From an uncultured Pseudoflavonifractor sp. (GTDB lineage: Bacteria > Bacillota > Clostridia > Oscillospirales > Oscillospiraceae), in the NCBI GenBank assembly GCA_947644625.1, contig CANRZY010000001.1:1-64000 (forward strand): a stretch of DNA of 64,000 nucleotides, read 5' to 3'. The notes under the pieces are model-generated. The model had not been told where the DNA came from. It ran no database searches and was given only the letters and a program-made list of their open reading frames with translations. This document shows, piece after piece, positions 1 to 6,918 of this stretch. The translations under genes were made by a program, and so were the position numbers. The stretch's first letter is position 1, and each line of letters opens with the position of its first letter.

Positions 1-151
1 GGTGGCTGTCAATTCGACAAAGTTTCTTTGTGATACTTTACCGCACATGAGCATTCGCACATAAATTGTCTTTATATAATACAGGGAAGAGCGCAATCTA
101 ATATGGCTTTACGCAAAGAAAGAGCCGCATTTTTGACATTACACGCAAAAA

Positions 152-1417
152 TCACCTTACAAAAGTGGTAGCAGCGGCCCGGTGAATGGGCTGGTGGGGC
201 TGCTCCAGGCGCAGACCCACCAGATATCCTCCGACAGCCAGCAGTACGGCAATAGCTATTGCCGTCAGGAGCAGACTCCACCGAAAGGGCACCGGAGCGT
301 TGAGCCCCTGACCACCGGAGGTAAGGCTCATCCCCGGATAGGCCTTGGGGATGGAAAGGCTCCTCCTTTTTCCCCCGCCATCCCGAAAACGCACTCTCCA
401 ACGCCATTCGTTCTCCCGGAATACCTCCAGATCCTCCATAGGCATTACTGTCATGGACAGAATACTGCCGGGATAGATGGCGCCGCTCTCCACGTCGGCC
501 ATAGCCCGGCGGATATTGGCCTTGGCCCGCTCCCGCTCGTCCTCGTCCAGCCGATCCCAGGTCAGAAGCCGGAGTGCCCCGCTTTTGTGGGTAAAACGGT
601 ATGTATCATTCTGATTGAGCTGCGCAAGGAGTACCCTCCACAGTTTTCCCGTTTCCGTACGGATATAGACCGTTCCGGAAGGTTGAACAAGCCCAAGAAA
701 GGGAAGCAACACAAAAAATATGGTCAGAAATACTCCCAGCATAGCGCCCATGGCAGCAAGAACCGGCGCCATGGATTCATCCGGCATCGCCAGAATCAGA
801 AGGAGGATGGCAAAGGCCAGCTGGGAAAACAGGGACAGCAGTATGCTGGCCTTCAAGGGCCGGATCCACTGCTGTTTTGCGATATAGAGCTCCCCTGTTC
901 CCCCCACCTCCCGGTTCTCCTGCCGGGCCTGCCGGGTCATGTTCTCCAACAGCGCCGGATTTACATAACTTTGAAGCCCCCGGCGGCAGGCAAGTACGCC
1001 AAAAAAGCTGAACAGGATAGGGATCAGAAAGAACAGCGGTTCTTCCCTGACCCCATAGGGCCAGGTCAAAAATACGGATACCGCTCCTGACACGGCCAGG
1101 GAGCATACCAAAAGGACGGCCAAGGCGTACCCGCTCTTTCGCGCGCCACGGAAAAGGCGATAGCCCTTCCTGGCTCCAAAGGGGATCAGCAGGGCCAGCC
1201 AGCCGGACACAAAACCGAACAGGCCCGTCAAAAGGGTGGGAAGGGCTCCCACCACAGCTCCCAAAAGGGCTCCCAACGCTCCCAGGGCGTAGCTGCTCAT
1301 GGACTCCGGCTGCCCTTCCGTCCCATTTTCAGGAGCGAAAACACCGCCTCTCCCCGTTTCAGCGGACCGATCCCAGGGATCGTAGCCGCTTCCGTTCTGT
1401 CGGCCCCAACCGTTCAT
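152..1417 (-). CDS. hypothetical multi-pass membrane protein
   Basis: I do not recognise this 421-residue protein. The longer track ORF begins upstream, but the ATG at 1417 has a GGAGGAAAAAAT ribosome site and starts with MNGWGRQNG. A polar Gly/Ser-rich N-terminus is followed by about six to seven hydrophobic segments. Some are paired (LGALLGAVVGALPTLLTG, then YALAVLLVCSLAVSGAV), and one lies at the very C-terminus (LLLTAIAIAVLLAVGGYLV). Between the last two membrane blocks lies a soluble stretch of about 120 residues with many Arg, Glu and Asp. It stands alone downstream of the permease terminator, with no clear terminator of its own. It is probably a membrane protein of unknown role. Confidence 0.7.
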   Translation of the reverse strand: MNGWGRQNGSGYDPWDRSAETGRGGVFAPENGTEGQPESMSSYALGALGALLGAVVGALPTLLTGLFGFVSGWLALLIPFGARKGYRLFRGARKSGYALAVLLVCSLAVSGAVSVFLTWPYGVREEPLFFLIPILFSFFGVLACRRGLQSYVNPALLENMTRQARQENREVGGTGELYIAKQQWIRPLKASILLSLFSQLAFAILLLILAMPDESMAPVLAAMGAMLGVFLTIFFVLLPFLGLVQPSGTVYIRTETGKLWRVLLAQLNQNDTYRFTHKSGALRLLTWDRLDEDERERAKANIRRAMADVESGAIYPGSILSMTVMPMEDLEVFRENEWRWRVRFRDGGGKRRSLSIPKAYPGMSLTSGGQGLNAPVPFRWSLLLTAIAIAVLLAVGGYLVGLRLEQPHQPIHRAAATTFVR

Positions 1418-1475
1418 ATTTTTCCTCCTCCGCACATTTTTTCTTATTCTATCCCATTTTCTTTGGAAAGGCAAC

Positions 1476-1516
1476 GAAAAAGCCCGGCGTCCGCTTAAAA
1501 ACGGAGCCGGGCTTTC
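1476..1516 (-). terminator. intrinsic terminator of the purine permease
   Basis: The hairpin AGCCCGGC...GCCGGGCT is followed on the minus strand by TTTTTCG. It lies just downstream of the permease stop codon and separates it from the next minus-strand gene. Confidence 0.8.
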
Positions 1517-1542
1517 TACTCAGGGTTCTATACCGGAAGGAC

Positions 1543-2967
1543 TCAGGCTACCAGGAAGAACTTCACCAGGAACAGCGCAGAGATCACATAGGTAAGCGCG
1601 GATACCTCCTTGGCCTTACCGGAAAACACCTTAATTACGGTATAGGCGATCAGTCCCAGGCCAATGGCGTGACCAATGGAGCTGGAAATGGGCATGGCAA
1701 TGAGCATCAGGGCCACGGGCACCATCTGGTCCATATCGTTGAAATTCACGTTCTTCAGACCCATGAGCATCAGCACACCCACATAGATGAGGGCGGCGGA
1801 AGTGGCAGCGGCGGGGATGATGGCGGCGATGGGGGCGATAAAGGTGCAGGCCAGGAACAGTACGCCGCAGGTCAGGGCGGTAAGGCCGGTCCGTCCGCCG
1901 GCCTCTACGCCGGAAGCGGACTCCACAAAGGTGGTGACGGTGGAAGTGCCGGTGCAGGCTCCGGCCATAGTACCTACCGCGTCGGCCAACAGGGCCTCCT
2001 TCATGTTGGGCATATTGCCGTCCTTGTCCACCATGCCGGCCCGGGAGGCGGTACCCACCAGGGTGCCGATGGTATCAAACATGTCGATCATGCAGAAGGT
2101 GATGACCAGGGTGACGATGGTGAACCCGCCAATATCCAGGAAGCCCTGGAAGTTGAACTTGAAGAAGGTGGTCTCCATCATGTCCTTCACAGGAGGAACA
2201 AAGGAAGCCCCGGACAGAGCGGCAAAGGGATTCTGGCCCAGGACCGTGAAGGACCCAACCCAGTAGAGAACGGAAGCCACCAGCATACCCAGCAGCACCG
2301 CGCCCTTGACCCCCTTCTTGGCCAGCAGCACGATCACGAACAGGCCCACGAACATGGTGACCACGTTCAGCACCATGGCGCTGTAGCCGGAACCCATGGT
2401 TTTCTCGGCGGTGGAGGCAGTGAGAGCGCCGAAGAAATCCCGCATCACAAAGAAAGGACCGCCGTTTTCAGAGTATACACCGGCGTTGGAGCCAAAACCG
2501 ATGTTCATCAGCATAAGGCCAATGGCGGGGGCGATACCCAGCCGGACTCCCAGAGGAATGGCCTCCACGATCTTCTCCCGCACATTCAGTACCGACAGGA
2601 TCAGAAAGATAATACCCTCAATGAGGATAATGACCAGCGCCGCCTGGAAGGAGGCTACATAGCTCATGCCGGTCAGACCCACGATATTGGCGACCACCAC
2701 GGCAAAAAAGCTGTTGAGGCCCATGCCAGGAGCCAGGCAGAAGGGCTTGTTGGCGGCAAAGGCCATAACGAACATGGCGATGGCGGAGGCCACGCAGGTA
2801 GCCATAAACACGCCGTTCCAAAGGTTCTGCCCCTCGGCGCCAAAGCCGGTAAGCAGATTGGGATTCAGGGCGATGATGTAAGCCATCGTCATGAAGGTGG
2901 TCAGGCCCGCTACGATCTCGGTCCTGACTGTGGTACCGTTTTCTTTGAGCTTAAAAATTTTTTCCAT
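1543..2967 (-). CDS. NCS2-family guanine/hypoxanthine permease (AzgA/PbuG type)
   Basis: A 474-residue polytopic transporter that imports purine bases by proton symport. The track ORF runs upstream to 3234, but the ATG at 2967 has GGAGGGGTAGAA before it and gives the family-typical start MEKIFKLKENGTTVRTEI. Family signatures include the region TFMTMAYIIALNPNLL and the conserved FCLAPGMGLNSFF. The DMFDTIGTLVG stretch and repeated hydrophobic segments fit the COG2252 branch (adenine/guanine/hypoxanthine), not the uracil/xanthine branch. The guanine-type riboswitch in its leader supports guanine or hypoxanthine as substrate. Family assignment is firm; the exact base is inferred. Confidence 0.92.
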   Translation of the reverse strand: MEKIFKLKENGTTVRTEIVAGLTTFMTMAYIIALNPNLLTGFGAEGQNLWNGVFMATCVASAIAMFVMAFAANKPFCLAPGMGLNSFFAVVVANIVGLTGMSYVASFQAALVIILIEGIIFLILSVLNVREKIVEAIPLGVRLGIAPAIGLMLMNIGFGSNAGVYSENGGPFFVMRDFFGALTASTAEKTMGSGYSAMVLNVVTMFVGLFVIVLLAKKGVKGAVLLGMLVASVLYWVGSFTVLGQNPFAALSGASFVPPVKDMMETTFFKFNFQGFLDIGGFTIVTLVITFCMIDMFDTIGTLVGTASRAGMVDKDGNMPNMKEALLADAVGTMAGACTGTSTVTTFVESASGVEAGGRTGLTALTCGVLFLACTFIAPIAAIIPAAATSAALIYVGVLMLMGLKNVNFNDMDQMVPVALMLIAMPISSSIGHAIGLGLIAYTVIKVFSGKAKEVSALTYVISALFLVKFFLVA

Positions 2968-3020
2968 TTCTACCCCTCCAAATTTCTTTCGGCGTCTCGG
3001 ACGCGGGCAGAAACGGAACC

Positions 3021-3061
3021 AAAAAAGCAAGCACGGGGACCCACACACAATAGTCCCCGCG
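3021..3061 (-). terminator. riboswitch expression-platform terminator
   Basis: On the minus strand GCGGGGAC...GTCCCCGTGC is followed by TTGCTTTTTT. It lies between the aptamer and the permease start, so it is the likely OFF structure formed when purine is bound. Confidence 0.8.
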
Positions 3062-3070
3062 TCCATTTCG

Positions 3071-3138
3071 CTCGGTAGCTGCCGGATAGGCCGCCAGTAG
3101 AAACTCAGGGTCCATTTCACCCCGATTATACCGAAAGT
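3071..3138 (-). promoter_or_regulatory. guanine-type purine riboswitch aptamer
   Basis: The minus-strand transcript has the purine aptamer plan. P1 pairs CGGUA with UACCG, joined to the conserved J1/2 UAAUC. P2 has loop GAAAUGG. The invariant J2/3 AGUUUCUAC is intact. P3 is CUGGCGG/CCGGCAG with one G-G mismatch, and J3/1 is CUA. The C at the specificity position predicts guanine or hypoxanthine, not adenine. The P3 loop is only five bases (CCUAU) but keeps the CC needed for the loop-loop contact. A terminator follows, so this is probably an OFF switch for the permease. Confidence 0.88.
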
Positions 3139-3246
3139 TATTGAGTTGCGAGTACACTGTACCATACCCCGGCAAAAATTGCTACTGTGTATTTCGACAA
3201 GAAGCGTCCCCCTGCCACAAAAAGAATCGTACAAATCGGGAGAAAA

Positions 3247-3275
3247 TTGCTTTTTTTCCCTTCCTGTGCTATAGT
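3247..3275 (+). promoter_or_regulatory. promoter of the MerR-family regulator
   Basis: TTGCTT, a 17-bp spacer, then TATAGT lies about 44 bases before the regulator start codon. Confidence 0.6.
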
Positions 3276-3318
3276 AACCTCAGTCTGTAAAGAACCTCTT
3301 CCGATCGGAGGGACCCCC

Positions 3319-4119
3319 ATGAAAGTACATGATTTTGCCAGGTATCTTGGCCTTCCGGACAGTAAGGTCCGCTACTATGACCGTTCGGGACTTGTCCAGG
3401 GAGGACGGCAAAAAGAGAATAACTACCGGGATTTTACCCGGGAGGACGCTTTGAATATCTATCACGCCAATATGCTGCGCAGCTTCGATATGGGCGTGCG
3501 GCAGGCTTTGGACGCCCAGCGGCAGGAGCTTTCCCACATCGACGAGTGGGTGGAAGGGCACGTCCGGCAGTTGGAAAAGTCCATCCTACAGCAGGAAATG
3601 CGTCTGCATCGCCTGCGGGAAATGCAGATCTACTTTTCCGAGATCCAGTCCCGAAAAGGACAACTGGCCCGGAACTATGTGGACGACAGCTTTAACGTAT
3701 GGAATTTTGGCCACACCTCTCCCCTTTCCCCGGCAGAACACAGAGCCATCCAGCTTCTGGCCGGAAATATGCCCTTTTCCTACATCGCAATCCGGGTCTC
3801 CCGGGAGAGCCTGCTCTCCCAAGGAGACGACCTGGACGTCAGCATTGGCCTTGGGATCCTGGAGCAGAACCGGGCCAAACTGGCCCTGGAGCTTCCCCCA
3901 GAGATCCCCAGGTCTCCGGGAGGCTCCAAGATCAATCTGCTGATGGAGCTCCACGATCCTTTTGCCATGACCAAGGGGGATTTGGCCCCTTTATTGGAGG
4001 AGCTGGACCGTCGGGGACAGATCCCCCGTTCCGACCTGGTGGGCCGGATCTTTATCAGCTATATGAAAAATAGCGACTTTGTTCACGGGGTAGCCCTGGG
4101 CTTTTTTGAGGAGGAGTAA
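3319..4119 (+). CDS. MerR-family transcriptional regulator
   Basis: A 266-residue DNA-binding regulator. The ATG at 3319 has GGAGGGACCCCC before it; the track ORF extends upstream without support. Residues 1-70 form the MerR winged helix (FARYLGLPDSKVRYYDRSGL, then NNYRDFTRED). A predicted dimerising coiled coil follows at about 80-130 (QLEKSILQQEMRLHRLREMQ). A C-terminal domain of about 130 residues is the probable effector sensor. MerR proteins usually act on promoters with 19-20 bp spacers containing a dyad. Exactly such promoters precede the next two flavoprotein genes, the first only 12 bases after this stop codon. I infer that it activates both. The effector is unknown, perhaps the substrate of one reductase. 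Confidence 0.85.
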   Translation: MKVHDFARYLGLPDSKVRYYDRSGLVQGGRQKENNYRDFTREDALNIYHANMLRSFDMGVRQALDAQRQELSHIDEWVEGHVRQLEKSILQQEMRLHRLREMQIYFSEIQSRKGQLARNYVDDSFNVWNFGHTSPLSPAEHRAIQLLAGNMPFSYIAIRVSRESLLSQGDDLDVSIGLGILEQNRAKLALELPPEIPRSPGGSKINLLMELHDPFAMTKGDLAPLLEELDRRGQIPRSDLVGRIFISYMKNSDFVHGVALGFFEEE

Positions 4120-4130
4120 AAGGGGCCCCC

Positions 4131-4161
4131 TTGACCTGAAAGCTGCTTTCAGGTTTATACT
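4131..4161 (+). promoter_or_regulatory. MerR-type promoter with palindromic operator in a 19-bp spacer
   Basis: TTGACC and TATACT are 19 bp apart. The perfect dyad CCTGAAAGC-T-GCTTTCAGG (4135-4153) fills the spacer. This is the geometry of MerR-activated promoters. The same dyad recurs before the second flavoprotein gene. Confidence 0.82.
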
Positions 4162-4220
4162 TATTTCCAGCGAGGGTGGTTTTACCTCCCAAAACCTCCA
4201 CTGGGATCTTTTTGGGCAGA

Positions 4221-4257
4221 CAAGTGGTACATGGAAGCTGGATCCATGTACCACTTG
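4221..4257 (+). other. strong hairpin in the 5' leader of flavoprotein 1
   Basis: CAAGTGGTACATGGA and TCCATGTACCACTTG form a perfect 15-bp stem with a 7-base loop, 38 bases upstream of the start codon. CCTTTTCC follows, which is too weak a T-run to call a terminator. Possible mRNA-stability or attenuation element. Confidence 0.6.
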
Positions 4258-4295
4258 CCTTTTCCAAGGGAAATAAGTAAAAGGAGAGAAATTGT

Positions 4296-6722
4296 ATGAA
4301 AAAAAGGATCACAGCCCTGGCACTGGCCTGCGTTATGGTTCTGGGGACGGCCGCTCTGGCGGCTGGAACAGAGAAGACCATCTCTGTTACCCCCATGGAC
4401 ATGACCATCAACGGCCAGGCCGTCACCCCCACCAAGACCAACGGGGAAGCCGCCCAGGTGTTTGCCTACGACGGCGCTACCTACGTGCCCCTTCGCTACC
4501 TCAGCGAGCTTTTGGATATTGAGGTGGTATGGGACAAGGATCATCCCAACACCGCCGCGTTGGTGAACGTGCCCGGCTTCACCGCTCCCGCCAGCGGTGC
4601 CTTCACCGGGACCGGATCCGGCTTCGGCGGCGAGGTAAAGGCGGTTATCACCGTAGAGGGCGGCAAGATCACCGCCTGTACCCTGACCGGGGAGGGGGAG
4701 ACCCCCGCCATCGGCGGAGCGGCCCTTCCTAAGCTGGCCGAGCAGGTGAAGGCCGCCGGCAGCGACAAGATCGACGGCGTATCCGGGGCCACCGTGACCT
4801 CCAACGCTGTGAAGACCGCCGTGGCCGCCGCCCTGGCTCAGGCTACGGGGAATGGCTCCGCCCCTCTGACTTTGAAGGACGGGACCTACACCGCCCAAGC
4901 CCGGGGCTTTGACCTTCTCACCCCCGTTTCTGTCACCGTAACTGTCTCCGGGGGCAAGTTGTCCGCCATTGAGATGGGAGACAATAAGGAGACCATGGGC
5001 ATGTCCGCCTGCGTCAAGGAGCTGCTGATCCCCCGGATCCTGGAGCACCAGAGCCTGGCGGTGGATGCCATCACTGGAGCCACCGCTACCTCTATCGCGG
5101 TAAAGACCGCCGTTCGGTATTGCTGCAAGCAGGCCGGAGCCAGCGAGGCCGCCCTCTACACCGCCATTCCCACCTCCACTGCCCAGGAAAGCTACACCGT
5201 GGATGTGGCCGTGGTGGGCATGGGCGGCTCCGGCTCCGCCGCCGCTCTCTCCGCCGTCCAGTCCGGCGCCACCGTCTTTGCCATCGACAAGGCCGGCAAA
5301 TGGGGCGGCACCAGCACCATTACCTCCGGCCCCGCTGCCGTCAACGCTCCCAGCCAGGTGGCCGCCGAGTATAAGGAGTGGGCCGATCCCATCACCAAGG
5401 AGACCCGGGTCAAGAAGGCCGGGGAGAACTTGGTAGACCGGGACGCCCTCTACAAGGATTGGACCGAATACACCACCGTGGACGGCAAGCAGCACGCCAA
5501 GACCGATGTGATCGCTCTGGAGCTGGATAAGTCAGGCGAGACCCTGGACTGGCTCATGGACAACGGCTTCCAGTTTGACCCAGCCAAGGGCTTCGTGGGC
5601 GGCAAGTGGGGGATCTTCACCTCCTACTCCGGCAACAAGGCCCTTACCGAAAGCTTCTTTGCCTCCCTCTATAAGGCCTTTACCGACAAGGGTGGCAAGT
5701 ATCTGCTGGAGACCGAGGGCACCGAGCTTCTTACCGAGAACGGCAAGGTGGTGGGCGTCAAGGCCGCGAAGGCCGACGGCACCCAGGTCACCATCCATGC
5801 CAAGAGCGTCATCCTGGCCACCGGCGGCTTCGGCGGCAGCCAGGTGATGATGCAGCAGTACCTGGGCGAGTCCTGGCAGCTTTACGGCATGGCCCAGAAT
5901 ACCGGAGACGGCGTACGGATGGCCACGGCGTTGGGAGCCAATACCTACAATGCCGACATGCCTCCCATGTCCCACTTCGTGGCCCCCTACCAGATCATGA
6001 CCGCCTTCTCCCCCGCCGACAACGACATCCCCTACGGCCTGGTTGCCACCGGCGAGTCCCTGGCCGTGGATCAGGCGGGCGTACGCAAAATGGCAGAGTC
6101 CTCCCTTGCCATGAACGCCTATACCATGGGCGCTAAATACTACACCATCTGGTCCAAGGAGCAGATCGACGTTCTCCGTTCTCAGGGCCTTTCCGCCGCC
6201 GCCTCCGGCCGCTATCTGAGCCAGGGCGGGGTCAAGGCCGATACTCCCCTTACCAACATCGACGCCGTCATTGACGAGGGCGTAAAAATGGGCTTCATCT
6301 ACAAGGCCGACAGCCTGGACGCTCTGGCCAAGGCCATCGGCGGCAAGATGAACGCCGAAACCCTGAAGTCCTCTGTCAAGGGATATCAGGAGGCCGCTCA
6401 GGGAACCGATCCCTTGGGCAAAAAAGCGGAGCTTTTTGCCCGGATGGGCGCTCCCACCTCCGAAAGTGAATACTATGTGGCCATTACGGGCGCTCCCTAC
6501 ATCTACAGTACCTGCGGCGGACTGGATGTAGACGCGTCCATGCGGGTCCTGAATAAGACCGGCGCTCCCATTGAGGGCCTTTACGCCGTAGGCACCGATT
6601 CCATGGGCGTACTCTTTACCAACACTAAGGGCTACGCCAACTATGGCGGCATAGCCCAAGGCTACGCCTTTGTTTCCGGAAAGACCGCCGGCGCTGAGGC
6701 CGCCAAGTTTTCCGGTAAATAA
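4296..6722 (+). CDS. secreted FMN/FAD-dependent reductase 1 (stalk domain, two FMN-binding domains, FAD_binding_2)
   Basis: An 808-residue exported flavoprotein. Residues 1-23 are a signal peptide (cleavage likely after TAALA). Residues 27-95 resemble the copper-amine-oxidase N-terminal stalk domain (YVPLRYLSELLDIEVVWD). Two FMN-binding domains follow, with covalent-FMN motifs DGVSGAT (160-166) and DAITGAT (257-263), normally flavinylated by ApbE. From about 302 to the end lies a fumarate-reductase-like FAD domain (GMGGSG at 308). It lacks the HTMGG and GNRxGGN active-site motifs of fumarate/urocanate reductases and has STCGGLD near the C-terminus. The substrate therefore differs and is unknown. 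Probably a terminal reductase outside the membrane, MerR-controlled. The N-terminal module is almost identical to that of the fourth flavoprotein. Confidence 0.9.
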   Translation: MKKRITALALACVMVLGTAALAAGTEKTISVTPMDMTINGQAVTPTKTNGEAAQVFAYDGATYVPLRYLSELLDIEVVWDKDHPNTAALVNVPGFTAPASGAFTGTGSGFGGEVKAVITVEGGKITACTLTGEGETPAIGGAALPKLAEQVKAAGSDKIDGVSGATVTSNAVKTAVAAALAQATGNGSAPLTLKDGTYTAQARGFDLLTPVSVTVTVSGGKLSAIEMGDNKETMGMSACVKELLIPRILEHQSLAVDAITGATATSIAVKTAVRYCCKQAGASEAALYTAIPTSTAQESYTVDVAVVGMGGSGSAAALSAVQSGATVFAIDKAGKWGGTSTITSGPAAVNAPSQVAAEYKEWADPITKETRVKKAGENLVDRDALYKDWTEYTTVDGKQHAKTDVIALELDKSGETLDWLMDNGFQFDPAKGFVGGKWGIFTSYSGNKALTESFFASLYKAFTDKGGKYLLETEGTELLTENGKVVGVKAAKADGTQVTIHAKSVILATGGFGGSQVMMQQYLGESWQLYGMAQNTGDGVRMATALGANTYNADMPPMSHFVAPYQIMTAFSPADNDIPYGLVATGESLAVDQAGVRKMAESSLAMNAYTMGAKYYTIWSKEQIDVLRSQGLSAAASGRYLSQGGVKADTPLTNIDAVIDEGVKMGFIYKADSLDALAKAIGGKMNAETLKSSVKGYQEAAQGTDPLGKKAELFARMGAPTSESEYYVAITGAPYIYSTCGGLDVDASMRVLNKTGAPIEGLYAVGTDSMGVLFTNTKGYANYGGIAQGYAFVSGKTAGAEAAKFSGK

Positions 6723-6750
6723 CCGTTTCCTTCCCATCCCGCAACCCGGC

Positions 6751-6794
6751 CTGCCCATGGGACTCTTCCCATGGGCAGACCGCTCTTTTCGCAA
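6751..6794 (+). terminator. probable terminator of flavoprotein 1
   Basis: CTGCCCATGGGA pairs with TCCCATGGGCAG (12 bp), followed by ACCGCTCTTTTC. The T-run is short, so termination may be partial. Confidence 0.6.
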
Positions 6795-6813
6795 ACACTT
6801 TTCACAAACCCAC

Positions 6814-6844
6814 TTGACCTGAAAGCAGCTTTCAGGTTTATATT
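6814..6844 (+). promoter_or_regulatory. second MerR-type promoter with the same palindrome
   Basis: TTGACC, a 19-bp spacer and TATATT, with the dyad CCTGAAAGC-A-GCTTTCAGG at 6818-6836. It is identical to the operator of flavoprotein 1 except for the central base, so both genes probably share one activator. Confidence 0.82.
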
Positions 6845-6918
6845 TTTCTTAAGCAAGATCCATGCTCTGTGTCCCAAATCATTTGACCAACCGTCAAAAA
6901 GTAAAGGAGAGAAATCGT

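Noticed and set aside
1-151. Possible plus-strand promoter (TATAAT at 75-80)
   Set aside because: No suitable -35 at the right distance and no plus-strand gene downstream; it would only produce antisense RNA.
1669-3078. 469-codon plus-strand ORF opposite the permease
   Set aside because: Antisense shadow with improbable His/Gly/Gln composition; the minus strand encodes a clear NCS2 permease.
4296-4370. Lipobox in the flavoprotein signal peptides (ALAC)
   Set aside because: The Cys lies at residue 11-12, too early, inside the hydrophobic core, and position -3 does not fit; a signal peptidase I site after ALA is more likely.
4182-5495. 437-codon minus-strand ORF, and the similar one at 5532-6794
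   Set aside because: Shadows of reductase 1 in high-GC sequence; repeated GGGxG composition and no homologous motifs.
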